A stretch of DNA of 64,000 bases, from contig JAIXMG010000026.1 in assembly GCA_025201345.1 (NCBI GenBank), positions 310,001 through 374,000 of the forward strand, read 5' to 3'. A program made the translations under genes and the position numbers. Below, piece by piece: positions 34,011 through 47,967 of the stretch. The number at the start of each line of letters is the position of its first letter. The stretch's first letter is position 1. The notes below the pieces were generated by a model. The model saw only the letters and a program-made list of their open reading frames with translations. It had not been told where the DNA came from and did no database searches. Source of the stretch: Thamnidium elegans. Taxonomy: Eukaryota; Mucoromycota; Mucoromycetes; Mucorales; Mucoraceae.

Positions 34011-34646
34011 TACAATGTCGTCGTAACTAGACTTTATATATAATGTAAGGGGGAAAAAAGAATATGTAACTATAATTTTTACTAGTGGGTCCCTCCTATA
34101 CAGTCATACTTGAGCGTTTTATCGATTTGAGAAAAAAAAAAAAAGCTGATAATCCCGTAGTTTACGGTATTACTGATTATGTTAGATGATTATAAATTAG
34201 ATGGCTAACATATCAAATAAAATGATGATAACCTCATTCTCAAGCAAGTGTTATTAGCAAGAAATAACACTGGAGACATCGGAAGAAAGCATAAGTGGAT
34301 CCAAATATCTTTAGTTTTTTTTTTACCAGATACCATGGCTAATTTTCTTTCCCTGAATTATTTAATAAAAAAAGGGAAAGATTGCCATTTATAAGCGTCT
34401 ATTGTAAAGGGAGGGGGAGGACTCCTCCGTTTTTTTTTATTTAAAGCCCTCTCAATTGTCTTAATGAGGGAAAGAGAAAATTGGGCTATGAACCAATGGT
34501 GTAATAGGGATTATTAAATAGCCGGCTATTTTGATCGTCATGTTTCTCTCTTTTTTTTTTGTTTTTTTTTCTTACCTTCCTTTATCTATATATGTCATTG
34601 GCTTGACTTGGTTTTATATACATTTATTTCTTAAAATAATAAGGTC
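34011..34646. other. Spacer between transposon relic and P5B ATPase gene
   Basis: A 636-bp AT-rich spacer holding the promoter of the ATPase gene. It has a C/G-poor sequence with a T-rich block (34551-34572) close to the start codon, common upstream of genes in this window. No coding frame or RNA gene was recognised. Confidence 0.5.
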
Positions 34647-37600
34647 ATGTCGACAAACCCTTCGACTCGAACACGTGTAGCGTACGGCAGCTCCTTGGTT
34701 GATAATTTGGATAACTCAAAGTCAAAGCGTACAGGCAATAATAGACGAGATTCCACTGCGCCTCTTATTCATACACCACCGATCCAAGTTAGTTTAGGTG
34801 AAGATCCACTGGAAGGCGGACGAACATACCGTCATAGTACAGCAGGTATATCTGGTTCCTATGCACGCCATCACGGAGGTTCTTCTCGCACCGCGTTACG
34901 GCGCAGAAGAAACAGCGAAAGTTCTTCCTCCAATGACGAAGAAGAAGAAGACGAAGAGAATGTCAATGTCGAGTTAAATACCAGTGATGAAGAGCAAAGT
35001 GAATCTGAAGAAGACAGCGACGATAGTGATCATATTTTAAGCGATAACGAGGATCATGTTATTACCAATATTACTAAAAACGATATCAGAATTAGTGGAT
35101 TAAATGAATTACCGAAAGATAACAGCGATGATCAATTATTGTTATTAGAGGAAGAAGATGTGCAAATACTTATTCAGGGATATAAATTCTTGAAGCTTAA
35201 TTTATTACTGTATAGAATCGTATCCATTTTGTCACTTGGATTAGTGTGGTTGGTTTGTAGATGGGTACCTAGTTGGTATATATCTTGGGTTGGTTTAAAG
35301 GTACCATTAAAAGATGCAGAATGGCTTGTATTTAAGGTAACTATAGTAGATAAATTATATATATATATTTATGTAACTGACATTTATATATATATATATA
35401 GACTCAATATAACGAAATAGAAATGATTAGACCATTTCGTGAATTATATGGTGGCACTATTGGTTCTATATTCTCATTAGACCAAATCAAGGAAGAGATA
35501 TTACTATACAATGATATTAATGCGGAAGATGCTCGTCGCTTGCTCAATATGGATCAACACGTAAATCAACTCATGCTAGTAGAATACCGATATATCCGTT
35601 TAGCATTTCATCCTACATTACATAAATTTTTGATTATCGGGTAAAAAAGAAAAGAAACAGATTATATATATATATATATATATTTATACTTACACTTATA
35701 CATAGTTTCTGGAAAGATCAATCGTGGAATACAACCAAGAATTTTAAACTGGGATTATCTTCTGAAAAGTATCATTCTAGATTATCTGTATTCGGTCCAA
35801 ATTTAATTCATATTCGAGAAAAACCAACCTTAAAATTACTAACGGACGAAGTTTTGAACCCGTTTTATGTATTTCAAATTGGTAGTATTTTACTTTGGTG
35901 TATGGATGACTATTATTATTATGCATTCTGTATCTTTTTCATTAGTGCTTTTAGTATTATATCAACTTTAATCGAAACAAAGCAGGTAAAAAAAAAAAAA
36001 AAAAAGAGAATGACGCTAGTGTTTGGTTTACATACTAATTTTTTTTTTTTTGATTTAGACAATGAAACGAATGAAGGATATGTCATTTTTCGAATGTTCT
36101 GTAAGAGTATTTCGAAATGGATCTTGTAAGGGTTTTTTTTTTGTAGTATTTATTTTATTTTATCTAATGTTTATTTGTTAGGGCGAAATATAAGCTCAGT
36201 CGAATTAGTTCCTGGTGACTTGATAGATATCGCTAACGTGCACACGGTTCCATGTGACGCGATGCTTGTATCAGGAGACTGCATATTGAATGAATCCATG
36301 CTGACAGGAGAATCAGTTCCTGTATCCAAGGCACCTATTAACGACACAACACTTCGTAAAATGAACTTGTCATTATCTAATATACCAGCCGAAATATCCA
36401 AACACTTTTTATTTATGGGTACAAAAATGGTTCGAGTACGTGGAGGAGACAATGTTGCGACGGCAACGGCTATTGTAGTACGAACAGGATTTAGTACAGC
36501 GAAAGGAGCTTTAGTTAGAACTATGCTATTTCCTAAACCAAATAATTTCAAATTCTATCGAGACTCTTTTAGATTTATTGGTGTGTTATCCGTCATAGGT
36601 AAGGAAGAGGATACAACGTTTATTTAATTTTAACAATGCTAATTAATGTACATAATTGTATTATTCAGCATTCGTTGGTTTCTTAATTTCTTCTGTAAAC
36701 TTTATCCGACTTGGAATTGATAGCACAACCATGATACTTCGCGCCCTTGATTTGATTACTATCGTTGTACCACCTGCATTACCTGCAACACTGTCAATTG
36801 GTACAAGCTTCGCTATCAGTCGATTAAAAAAGCTAGGTATATTTTGTATTTCACCACCACGAGTTAATATCGGTGGTAAAATAGATTGCATGTGCTTTGA
36901 CAAAACAGGTACCTTGACTGAAGATGGTTTAGATATACATGGGATTCGAGCTATTATGACGATGTCAGATGGCAGAAAGTTATTTGATAAAGAGTGTAAA
37001 TCTGTTGCACATGTCGATGCAACAGTGGATGATGCAATCGAATCTTCAACACAGGCTAGAATTTTACGTACCATGACCACTTGTCATTCGTTAAAGATTG
37101 TTGGTGGGGAATTATTAGGCGATCCTCTGGACCTCAAAATGTTTGAATTCACTCGTTGGGAACTGGAAGAAAGTGGAGGTGCATCATCGATGGGCTTAAA
37201 ACCAAGAAGCGAATTAGCTGCATTACAAGCTAAAAAGAGTGCAAAAGTTGGTATCATGCCCACTGTGGTAAGACCACCCGGAGTTCGACAGGACACCAAT
37301 CTGCACCAGCAAATGGTAAAGTTTTTTTATTTTATAAATCGCTCTAATGCATACAATAATTCCGCCTAACAACTAATTATAATTATTATTATGAAGGATG
37401 CAACGCCACCACCTATTGAATTTGGTATTATACATACATTTGAATTTGTATCCGCCTTACGAAGAATGAGTGTCATTGTTAGAAAATTGGCTAGTCCAAC
37501 TATGGAAGTTTTTGTAAAAGGAGCTCCTGAAGTGATGAAGGATATTTGTACAGCTGACTCAAGTAAGGAAAATTACATGATTTTTTTTTTTTTCATGTAT

Positions 37601-38618
37601 AATTATTAAATTATTAACATACATAATTATTTAGTGCCCGAGGATTATCAAGAAAGATTATACAAGTATACACATCGGGGATATCGTGTCATTGCATGCG
37701 CTTCTAGACAATTAGAAGGAGTAAAATGGCATAAGCTCCATAAACTCAAGAGGTATAACACTAATGATCATATTTATATTTTATATGTGTGTGTTTTAAC
37801 TACTTTGTAACATAGAAACGAAGTGGAAACAGGATTAACGTTTTTAGGATTCATCGTTTTCGAAAATAAACTAAAACCACGTACGATACCGGCTATTACT
37901 ACTTTGCGTAATGCAAACATTAGACAAATCATGTGCACTGGTTCGTATTACTATTGTTTAAAATGCCCATTCGATGATTAAATTTTTTTTTATTAGGCGA
38001 TAATGTACTGACAGCAGTTAGTGTGGCCAGGGAATGTGGGTTAATCGATCAATCAGCAGAAATTTACATACCAAGATTTCTTAAAGGGTCCTCTACAGAT
38101 CCTGATTCTGAGTTATGCTGGGAGAGTGTAGTGCAGGAAGGAGATAAATTATCGACTGATACATTACAGGTAAAAAAAAAAAACTTTAAAAATATACATG
38201 TTTCCCTTTCATTGACCTTGAAATAGCCCCGTTATAATAATAATGATAATAACGTGCCTTACGGCCTTGAAGAGTATTATCTTGCTATTACAGGAGAAGC
38301 ATTTCGTTGGATGGTGGATCATGCACCTATTGAGTCACTTCACCGTATGCTTGTAAAAGGAGCTATTTACGCGAGAATGTCACCAGATGAAAAACAAGAA
38401 CTGGTAGTTGAACTTCAAAATATTGGATATTGTATTGGATTTTGTGGAGATGGTGCAAATGATTGTGGAGCGTTGAAGGCAGGTGATATTGGTATATCGT
38501 TATCCGAAGCAGAAGCATCTGTTGCTGCTCCATTTACTAGTAATACAATGGATATTGAATGTGTAATTGATGTTATAAAGTAAGTTACGACAATAATGGA
38601 ATCCGAGCTTTTTTTTTT

Positions 38619-38651
<33 letters not shown>

Positions 38652-39553
38652 GGAGGGTAGAGCTGCGTTAGTGACAAGCTTTAGTTGCTTTAAATATATG
38701 GCACTTTACAGTCTAATCCAATTTACCTCGGTCACGCTTTTATATGCATTCGGTAGTAACTTGGGGGATTTTCAGTTTTTATACATTGATTTGTTTCTGA
38801 TTTTACCTATTGCCGTATATAGTAAGTATTGTTTATTTTGATTTGAAACGTTTTTGTTTACATATTTTTCTAGTGGGGTACACAGAAGCCTGGCCACATT
38901 TATACAGAAAAAGACCTACGGCTAGTTTAGTTTCGAAAAAGGTTTTAACTTCTCTTATTGGACAAATTATAATCAATTCTAGCTTTCAATTAATCTCTTA
39001 TTGGGCTGTACATCAACAATCATGGTAATAATAATGTTTGTTATATATTATTAAACTCTCATGCCGATCTCTTTGTTTATGTAAATACAGGTACCAACCA
39101 CCAGAATTTGACCCTGATGGTCAAAACATCATGTGTTTTGAAAATACTGTATTGTTTCTCGTTTCTAGTTACCAATATATGCTTATTGCTGTCGTCTTTA
39201 GCGTAGGTCCACCTTATCGTAAACCGTTATGGACAAATGCAAGACTTGTATTGACACTTTGTGTTTTAATTGGATTTACTACTTGGTTTGTTTTGATACC
39301 ACCTCAGTTTATATTGAATCTGTTGGAATTGTATGTATTGCCTACAGGCTTTAGATTTCTTATATTGTTTATAGCTGCTGTGAACTTGGCTACTAGTTTA
39401 TTATGTGAAAAGTACGTATTTGGCCGACTTTCCGATTCTCTTTCCGACTTGTGGATCAAGTATAAATCAAGAAAAGGTTATAATTTAATTAATGATAAAT
39501 ATCACGGAAAAACTTATAGAAGAGTTATGGACGAAATGGGCATTTCTTTATAA
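34647..39553 (+). CDS. P5B-type ATPase (Ypk9/ATP13A2-like polyamine or cation pump)
   Basis: Exons: 34647-35336, 35402-35640, 35706-35985, 36059-36125, 36182-36598, 36669-37315, 37397-37562, 37635-37752, 37816-37940, 37997-38169, 38227-38579, 38652-38821, 38874-39024, 39091-39553; 1352 residues. A disordered acidic and Ser-rich N-terminus (about 160 residues) precedes two hydrophobic Ma-type segments. P-ATPase landmarks in order: [13 protein letters not shown] near 466, PPALP near 598 (the P5B signature; P5A has PPELP), [10 protein letters not shown] with the phosphorylated Asp near 641, KGAPE, CTGDN and [14 protein letters not shown] near 1048, then six C-terminal helices. P5B pumps sit in vacuole or lysosome membranes; ATP13A2 exports polyamines, while yeast Ypk9 is linked to metal tolerance. 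Confidence 0.96.
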
Positions 39554-39748
39554 TAAAACGCGTACATATTTTGTGCACAAAAAAAAAAAAAAAAAAAAAA
39601 AAAACGGTGACGCAAAAGGAGGTGAAATTTTTATCGCGAAAAAAAAAAAAAGCTTAAAAAGAGAATGAAAACTTTTTTTGAAAAAACCTAAATTTTTTTT
39701 ATTTTCTTCTTTATATTTTATTTTATTTTTTTATTTTACTAGTATAAA

Positions 39749-39875
39749 ATGGATTATCATTATAATTCTAATAATAATAATAATACTACTACTACTACTA
39801 CTACAACAGTAGATACGAATCTTATGCCATTTCATCACCAGCAACAACAACAACATCATCATCATCATCATCACC

Positions 39876-39930
<55 letters not shown>

Positions 39931-41465
39931 GTCATTCGCTTATAATAATCAGTTTCAGAGACCCGATACACTTCATATTTTAACTTCTCCTACAGATGAT
40001 ATGTTTAATAGATCACAACAATGGAGTACACATAGTAATATTTTATCCCCTTCTGATATGATGGACTGTAATAGTAATAATAATGAAGAATTGAATCAAC
40101 CAGAACGTGGAATTGCTGGCTTTGTATCTAAACTCTATCAGTAAGTTCTTTTTTTCTTTTTCCCTTTTTCCCTCCTCTTTTATTATAACTCCTACTTAAA
40201 AAAAAATAATAAAAAAAAATACATAATATTTATTTAACCCTTTTTAAAACGCCCCTAAAACATAACAACCTCCTACCATTACTACAAAAGACATGTATTA
40301 TGTATATATATATGTGTTTTACAACACACATACACGTATTAACTCCTTTAATATAGATGCTTGCAAGCACCTGATGATGGACATAAATACGCACGTTGGT
40401 GTAGACACAATGGCATAGACATGTTTATTATAGATTGTATACCAAGTTAGTAACTATACATATTATAGTACATTCATATAAATAACTTATATTTTGTAAC
40501 AGAATTTACAGAAATTGTATTACCAAGATTGTTTAAACATTGTAAATTTGCCTCATTTGTTAGACAATTAAATGTAAAAAAAAAAAAAAAAAAAAAAAAT
40601 ATTGCATATTTATTTAGATAATTAAACATGTATACTGACACTTTTTTTGCTTGTGCTACTTGAATATAGATTTATGGGTTTCAAAGAGACACGGATGCTC
40701 GTAAATCAAAAGATAGTAAAGACAAGGAAACTTGTCGTTGGCATCATACTCATTTTCGCCCTGGTAGACGTGATCTATTTCATTTGATACGTAGAAAGAC
40801 ACCACGTTATTCACGTCGAAAAAGACCCAAGACTGAAGAAGAAGATCCAGAAACAATTTTAAATGTTGGCTCAGGGGATGATGAATCGGATAATAATATA
40901 ATAGAAGATGAAGATACGAATAGTAGTAGTCTTGATGAAAGACGTAGGTCTGCCTCCTCCACCTCCTCTTCTGTCACCCTGCATCATCAACAACAACAAC
41001 ATCATCACCAAACTGGTAACCACAACAACAACAACAACAATATAATGGAGTATAAGCCCCGCCAATTGCATATGATTTTTGAAAGTCCTCAAGAAATGAT
41101 GGATCAAAATAATGACCAAGCTTATTTACAAGTTACTCAACAATCTTCTTCTTCTTCTTCTCCACAATACTGTAATTTTCCTTCCAATAGTATGAATCAT
41201 AATATAAGTCCTTTACCTATTACCGCAGATGGATCAGAGGTAGATAATAACGAGATGAATAATGATCCGCATGATTTATTATTGATGCAGCAAACAATGA
41301 CGCAGGATGAAGAACAACTCCGATCACACATCGTTCAATTACGAAGAGGTTATTTAAGAATGTATAAAATATTAACTGGTGAAGTGAATAAAGCGTTTAG
41401 TTTAATTGAAGTTCAAAGGTCAAGAATTGAATTCCTTGAAAACATGCTTCGTAATAATCCTAGTC

Positions 41466-41500
<35 letters not shown>

Positions 41501-41896
41501 ATGAGAATAAGACAACATGAACCAGTTCCATTTATTGATACAAACAGCAATACTACGAATAATTATTTTTCTAATCCACCACCAGATTATAATAACACTA
41601 ATAATAATACTAATAATAATAATAATATATTACAACATCATTCTACAGCACCATCTACTCCTATATACCCTCAAGATACTTTTGTGCAACAATCACCTTT
41701 AAATAATAGAGTAGTACAAGGTGGCTATGAGTTTTTATTTAATAACAGCAATGAAGACGATTTAAAATTATCTTCACCTTGTTCTTCAGTTGTACCTGAA
41801 AAATGGATACCAACACCACCTGCTTTTCACCATAATACCCAAATTTCTGGATTAACATCTGCTGTAATCTCGACCTCAACTACAACTAATTCTTGA
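39749..41896 (+). CDS. Heat-shock-factor-type transcription factor with poly-Gln/poly-His tracts
   Basis: Exons: 39749-40140, 40357-40445, 40503-40573, 40670-41896; 592 residues. The N-terminal 125 residues contain runs of Asn, Thr, His (7) and about 19 Gln. The HSF DNA-binding domain spans about residues 124-225: GIAGFVSKLYQCLQAP, RWCRHNGIDMFIID, FTEIVLPRLFKHCKFASFVR, QLNIYGFQRD and RWHHTHFRPGRRDLFHLIRR. The recognition-helix part (FKHCKFASFVRQLNIYGF) is well kept, while the turn before it is unusual. A basic segment (RKTPRYSRRKRPK) could be a nuclear signal. A coiled coil at about 390-430 (LRSHIVQLRRGYLRMYKILT) would serve for oligomerisation. It is one of the divergent fungal HSF paralogues rather than clearly the main Hsf1. 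Confidence 0.88.
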
Positions 41897-42753
41897 AAAT
41901 CGGTAAACATAAAAGCAAATATATACTGTATATACGTATAAACTAACTTTTTCTTTAATAGTATTTTCTTACTTTTACAATAACAACAACAAAAACTTTT
42001 TATTATTATTATATATGCCATACTTTATATATACATATATATATATATATATATGCCCCTTTTTCTTTCTCTTTCTATACCGTAACATCTTTTTTTTTTT
42101 TTTTTTTTTTTTTTTATATGTAAACTCAGTAGACGATAATTTCTCTTTCAACCGCATTATTAATCAACACAACAGAACATACATACATAATACATTATAT
42201 AAACAAATCTACTACAGAAAATACTATAATAATAATAATAATAAACAAAAAAAAAAACAAAAAAAAACTAGTTTTGTCATATAACCCTTTTTTTTTAGTC
42301 TAACAGTGCCACATACCTTTTTTAAAAAATTCTAGGGCATGTTTGTGCGTGTAAAAACAAAGGAGACGCGCAGAAGAAAATATTCATACATCTATTTAAG
42401 TCCTGTCAGCATGAATTTTGCTTAGAAGCACTGAATAATAAAAATGTTCCGACCAGCTTGAATTTTCCGATTTTTTTAGCGTAAAAAAAACAAATCAAAA
42501 TACAAAAAAAAAAGAAAAAAAAAGATAGGCAAACAAAAATCATTAACATGACTAAAGAGAAAAAAAAAAAGGGCGCGTTGTAAATAGAATAAAGCTTGTT
42601 TGCTCGTAGAATAATACCATATTGTTTCATTATTCTAGTTCAAATCAGCGAAAAACATCCTCCCTTCTCTTTTCACTCTTTTTCTTTTTCCTCTCAAAGA
42701 AAAAAAAAAAACCCTTCTTTTTTTATTCTTTTTTTTTTGTCGTCAGTTGTTGT
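41897..42753. other. Spacer between HSF and MedA-like genes
   Basis: About 860 bp of AT-rich sequence with (TA)n near 42020-42055, a 26-T run at 42090-42115 and several A-runs. Frames on both strands here are translations of these simple repeats. It should contain the HSF polyadenylation region and the MedA-like promoter. No other feature was recognised. Confidence 0.5.
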
Positions 42754-44663
42754 ATGATGGAAACAACCACACATAATAGTAATCTTACATTAGATTCTAC
42801 CATCAATCAGGGTAATATAAACAACAACAAAAAAGAAGGATTTTATAAAAAATTGGTTTCTATATGAACCAACCTAAAATAAAATAAGCTTTTTTTATAG
42901 ATTATTTTTTAACCTTTTTATCAAATATGTAGGATATTTGAAATCAGCTAATAAATACTTGAACTCAAACATACCGTCAAGTCAAGATACAACTAGACCA
43001 CGAGTAATTCAATGGGATCCGCATATGGGTACAGATCAATCTACGCTCTCCGTAGTTTTGGAACAAGTAGTTTCGGATGCCAACGAAGAAATCAAACCAA
43101 TGAAATTAGTGTTCGGTCAGTTAGTAGTAGAAACAAACCAACAACAACAACGAGCACCTACAGCTTCTCCTATCAGTAGTAATACCAACGCCAATTTAAT
43201 TTGGATTACGCTGGTTGCTCACGTTCCCAGATTCTCGGATACTCAAGTTGAAAGTAATCATCATCTCAATCAGCAGGTCCCACTTTCTATTTGTGTTTAT
43301 GATTCAAATAATAAAGATACTGCAACAGATCATTGGAATTTTGGTGTATTTACATACAAAAAAGGTGCTGCCGAAGGTAAATTGTCTCACAAGTTTTTTT
43401 TTTTGAAAGGTTTTCTGAAATTTATTATCACTAAAAAAAAAAATAGTAAAGCAAGAACATAATCAACAGAACTGTAAGAAAAGAAGTACTTCAGATGATA
43501 GAATAGACGAATTTACACCTTCTTCAAAACGTGTCAATACGTCAACATTAGAAGACGACCAATTATTCAATCAGTTATTGGCTCCGTTTGATGACTCCCC
43601 CGGAAAATCCACACCTGTTGCTGAACCTCGTTCTCAACCCCTATTAGCTCCACAACCTTCCAATCCAACATCCATATTAAGCCAAATTACGCATTCTTCT
43701 TCCAGTCATTCTTATCAGCCGCCACCACCTACATCCTCCGCAGGAGTCTATTATGGTTTTAATGACTATAGTAATCAACAACAACAACAACAACAACATG
43801 TAAATATTCAACCAAACCCTTCTGCCAACTATCCTCCTGTTGCTAATTACAACTCTTTAAATTATCAGGGTTATCCAAATGGTGCTAATTACAATATGTC
43901 TAGTACTAACCCAATGTACGCTAGTTATATTCCGCTACATCAACAACATCAGCAACGTCAAGCCATGATAAGCAAACAACGTCAACAACAGCAACAGCAG
44001 CAGCAGCAAATGGTCAGCACCAACGGCCATCCATTTGCAGGTGTATTAAGTAAAGCCAATTTAAAAATCACAGGTGATTTAATGGAAATGACGTACACGT
44101 GGACACAAGAAGAATGGACAAACGGGAGAAGACTAGTCGAGTTTTGGAAACGACAAGGTGGAGACGACGCAACTAAAAATAGCAGTGAAGATGAAACGAT
44201 TAGCGAAGTAGAGTGTGGATTTAAACCGATCGAACAAGAAGTATATCAGCAACAACGCATTCGAGAAAACTTGGCTGCTCAAAAGGATACATCTGCAAAG
44301 AAAAAATCCACCCCGTTAGTGGTCTCTTGTATCTACTGGCAAGAACGCAATGATTACTTTATTACGTCTGTAGACTGTATTTATTTATTAGAGGGTTTAA
44401 TTGGTGTACAGTTCACAGTAGAAGAAAAGAATAGAATCAGAAGGAATTTGGAGGGATTTAGACCGTTGACAGTCAGTAAATGTAAACCGGAGTGCGCGGA
44501 TTTCTTTAAACTGATCATGAGCTTTCCTCATCCTAAACCACGTAATATTGAAAAGGACGTCAAGGTGTTTTCTTGGAAAACGCTACCTAATGCTTTACGA
44601 AAAATTATACGTAAATATACTCCCAGTTATAGTAGTACGGCTGTGGTTAATTTAAACAATTAA
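42754..44663 (+). CDS. MedA/Medusa-like transcriptional regulator (DUF7082)
   Basis: Exons: 42754-42811, 42933-43376, 43447-44663; 572 residues. The middle is low complexity, with Gln, Pro, Ser and Asn runs (several CAA/CAG stretches). The conserved domain near residues 368-565 matches the Medusa family of filamentous ascomycetes: ANLKITGDLMEMTYTWTQEE, WTNGRRLVEFWKRQGG, VSCIYWQERNDYFITSVDCI, EEKNRIRRNLEGFRPLTVSK, FPHPKPRNIEKDVKVFSWK and KYTPSYSSTA. In Aspergillus and Neurospora these proteins (MedA, Acon-3) act in asexual spore development; what they do in early-diverging fungi is unknown. Start choice: two adjacent ATG codons open exon 1 and the first is used here. The exon 2 end could alternatively lie at an earlier GT. 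Confidence 0.88.
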
Positions 44664-44712
44664 AAAATAAAGAAAAAATTAAGAAAAAAAGTGTTTTGCA
44701 AATTCTTTATTA

Positions 44713-45677
44713 TTATAATGTTCTTTTATATTGATATTCCCAAAAGTTTAAAATATCATTACTGTATTCTTCTTTGGTGTCTTCCAATGAATTACTGAGT
44801 GATTCTATTTGCCAGTCTACGAGGCCATCGTCGCCGCAAGCATTAGCTGGTTGAATAATGTTATGACTCTTGTAAAATAAAGTGAGGGCGTCTTCTAAAT
44901 CAGCAGGACTTTTAGTATCTTGATTGTTTGATAATTCATGAGAGCTAGTTTTGTGATAGTTACTACTGTTCGTTTCGCTAATAACAACTGGTTCATGCAC
45001 AGTAGGGGTTCGGGGTGTTTTAACTGGGGCATAAATAGGTACTTGCTTATGATTATTACGGTTCACTGTACGATCACTTTCATGCGTGTCATAATAAGAG
45101 TAATAATTGTCCAACGAGTTATGTTGAGAGTAATAGTCCAGTATAACTTGAGGTGCGTCTTGACATTCTTTCAAGATACGCTTTATACTTTGATTGGAAG
45201 ACAGTTCTGAATTGATTTGTTTATGAGACGAGGATCGATGCGGTGATATTGTTGTATTGTAGTTGACAGGCGTTAGAGTATCTGATTTAGGTTCAGATTT
45301 TTGCTTAAAGAATTTAGATTTGTTTTCTCGTTTCTTCTTTTTCTGTATTAAAGTATCAGGGGAATGTGAATCTTGTTTACGCTTTTTAAGAAATTTTGTT
45401 TCTGAAAAGACTAAATCTAGTACTTTCATCGGCATGCATACTTAGTTTTGTGTGCGGGGAAAAAAAAAAGAAAGTAATTATACCTGTTTTAGTTGCTTGT
45501 GCAGACGATTTTCCCTTGTTGAATAAACCCAATTTTGGACGATTCTGTTTTATCTGGAAGAAATATTAGTTCTCTTTTTTTTTTTGCAGGTTAGTTTAAA
45601 AACTATGTTTACAGTAATTCGGTTCATTTCAAGGTTTGGAGATGAAAACTTCTAACTTTAAAAGGTTACTAACATAC

Positions 45678-45711
<34 letters not shown>

Positions 45712-46005
45712 AAAGATAAAGATGCTTCTTGCCTTTAATAAATGAAATCCATTGTTCTTCGTATGAGGTAATGCAGTACTGTAATCATCTAAAGTAGATG
45801 AACTCGTCTTGACAGTTGGATGTTTATAGCTGACAGAAGCTGGTGCAACATTATTGGAATTTGATGTTATACTGTGATTTGGCGACTTGTAGTATGAACA
45901 GTATGTCTTTTGATCACGAATATACAATAATATTCTATCTAGTTTTACTTTTTCTTGTTGTGATTCGTTTGTTAAAAGAAGTAGGTTTTCTTTATTTAAC
46001 AACAT
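44713..46005 (-). CDS. Uncharacterised protein with a GC-AG intron
   Basis: Exons: 46005-45733, 45553-45484, 45401-44713; 343 residues. Exon 1 starts MLLNKENLLLLTNESQQEKV, a helical segment. Exon 2 carries KQNRPKLGLFNKGKSS. Exon 3 has strong basic patches (KFLKKRKQD, QKKKKRENKSKFFKQK), so the protein is probably nuclear, then a Ser, Asn and Tyr-rich stretch and an acidic end (SLEDTKEEYSNDILNFWEY). Intron 1 begins GC (AAAG/GCAAGA), a recognised non-canonical donor, and no GT gives an open phase there. The start lies only 65 bp below the stop of the next minus-strand gene. No family was recognised. Confidence 0.65.
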
Positions 46006-46070
46006 TTTTTTCTATAAAGAAAAAAGGAGGCAATTTTTTTTTTTTTTTTTTTTTTTTGAAAGTTTATTTA

Positions 46071-46914
46071 TTATGCGCCATACTTTGGTACAAAGCCTAA
46101 TTTATTCCCAATTTCTGCTAAAAAGTGCCAAGCGAGTATTTTACAATTTGCACCGTTTTGTTCAATATCCTGTAAGTTATAAGCAGCGGTAAGATCAGTC
46201 CTTGCAGACCCTGCGTGAAGATAGGAATACATGAGTTCCATGTTTGGATTCACGGCCACTTGTGAACCATTTTTCATCAGGTAACTTTGACGCGGTAAAA
46301 AGGTGGTAGGTGGGTTCGTTGGTGTATACGGTGAGATGACACATTGAATAATATCTTTATCCTTGTTACTTAATAGTTCGTTGATCCATTTCCAAGGGCT
46401 ATCAATGCCTGTAAAATCTACTAGTACAACGTTATAATCGCTGTATAATACTTTGGTAATTTGATCAATTGAGGTAACATGCTGGTGAAAACATCCGAGG
46501 TCTTGTGTAATGTCCGTTGTACTTTTATGATTTGAGATAACAGCCAATGACAAGTCATCGAATCTAACATTGGGTTATATATATATATATATTTTTTTTT
46601 TGCGGGGTTCAGTATAATTTTTCTGTGTATTACCTTTGATTAAAGTTTGACTTCATCTGATGATTCTGTGGATATAAACCTAATAATTGCAAAACGGTTG
46701 TATCTTCTAAATATTATAAACTGAGTTAGATATAAACAAACAAACTATGAGGAACTTTTTATAGCAGCAATAATAATGGGACTGACAACTTGCCTTGTTC
46801 CTCGAGTACTATTTGACCAGAACAACCTTTTAGTGTAATAAGGTCGACATTAGGAATTAGTTGGTCTGGTTGACATGGGCAATACAATATAAAGGCCCTC
46901 TTTGGCATAGTCAT
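46071..46914 (-). CDS. Uncharacterised conserved-looking protein with a GC-AG intron
   Basis: Exons: 46914-46794, 46706-46634, 46563-46071; 228 residues. The N-terminus MTMPKRAFILYCPCQPDQLI offers a second Met two codons on. Hydrophobic and polar residues alternate as in a folded alpha/beta domain, for example YSDYNVVLVDFTGIDSPWKW and DIIQCVISPYTP. The C-terminus is LAWHFLAEIGNKLGFVPKYG. Intron 1 uses a GC donor (CAAG/GCAAGT). I do not recognise the family; it is not an obvious kinase, phosphatase or transporter. It is divergent from IPP isomerase, the two starts being about 150 bp apart. Confidence 0.65.
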
Positions 46915-47067
46915 AATAAATAAGAAACGAGAGAAAAGAGCTGGGGTCAACTAAAAAAAAAAATAGATTTCGGAACCTTAAATACAAAGAAAAGGATATA
47001 TAAAGAAAAAATTTCAAAATTTTGAGTTTCCCCTTTCATCTCAAGTTACAGTAAATAATATAATATA

Positions 47068-47967
<900 letters not shown>

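Noticed and set aside
39731..39928. Minus-strand leucine and methionine-rich frame opposite the HSF start
   Set aside because: It is the reverse reading of CAA and CAT repeats in the HSF coding region.
44713..46914. The two GC-AG-intron genes as a single gene
   Set aside because: Each has its own ATG and stop with continuous phases, and no splice pair was found that removes the intervening stop and keeps frame; kept as two, with the doubt noted.
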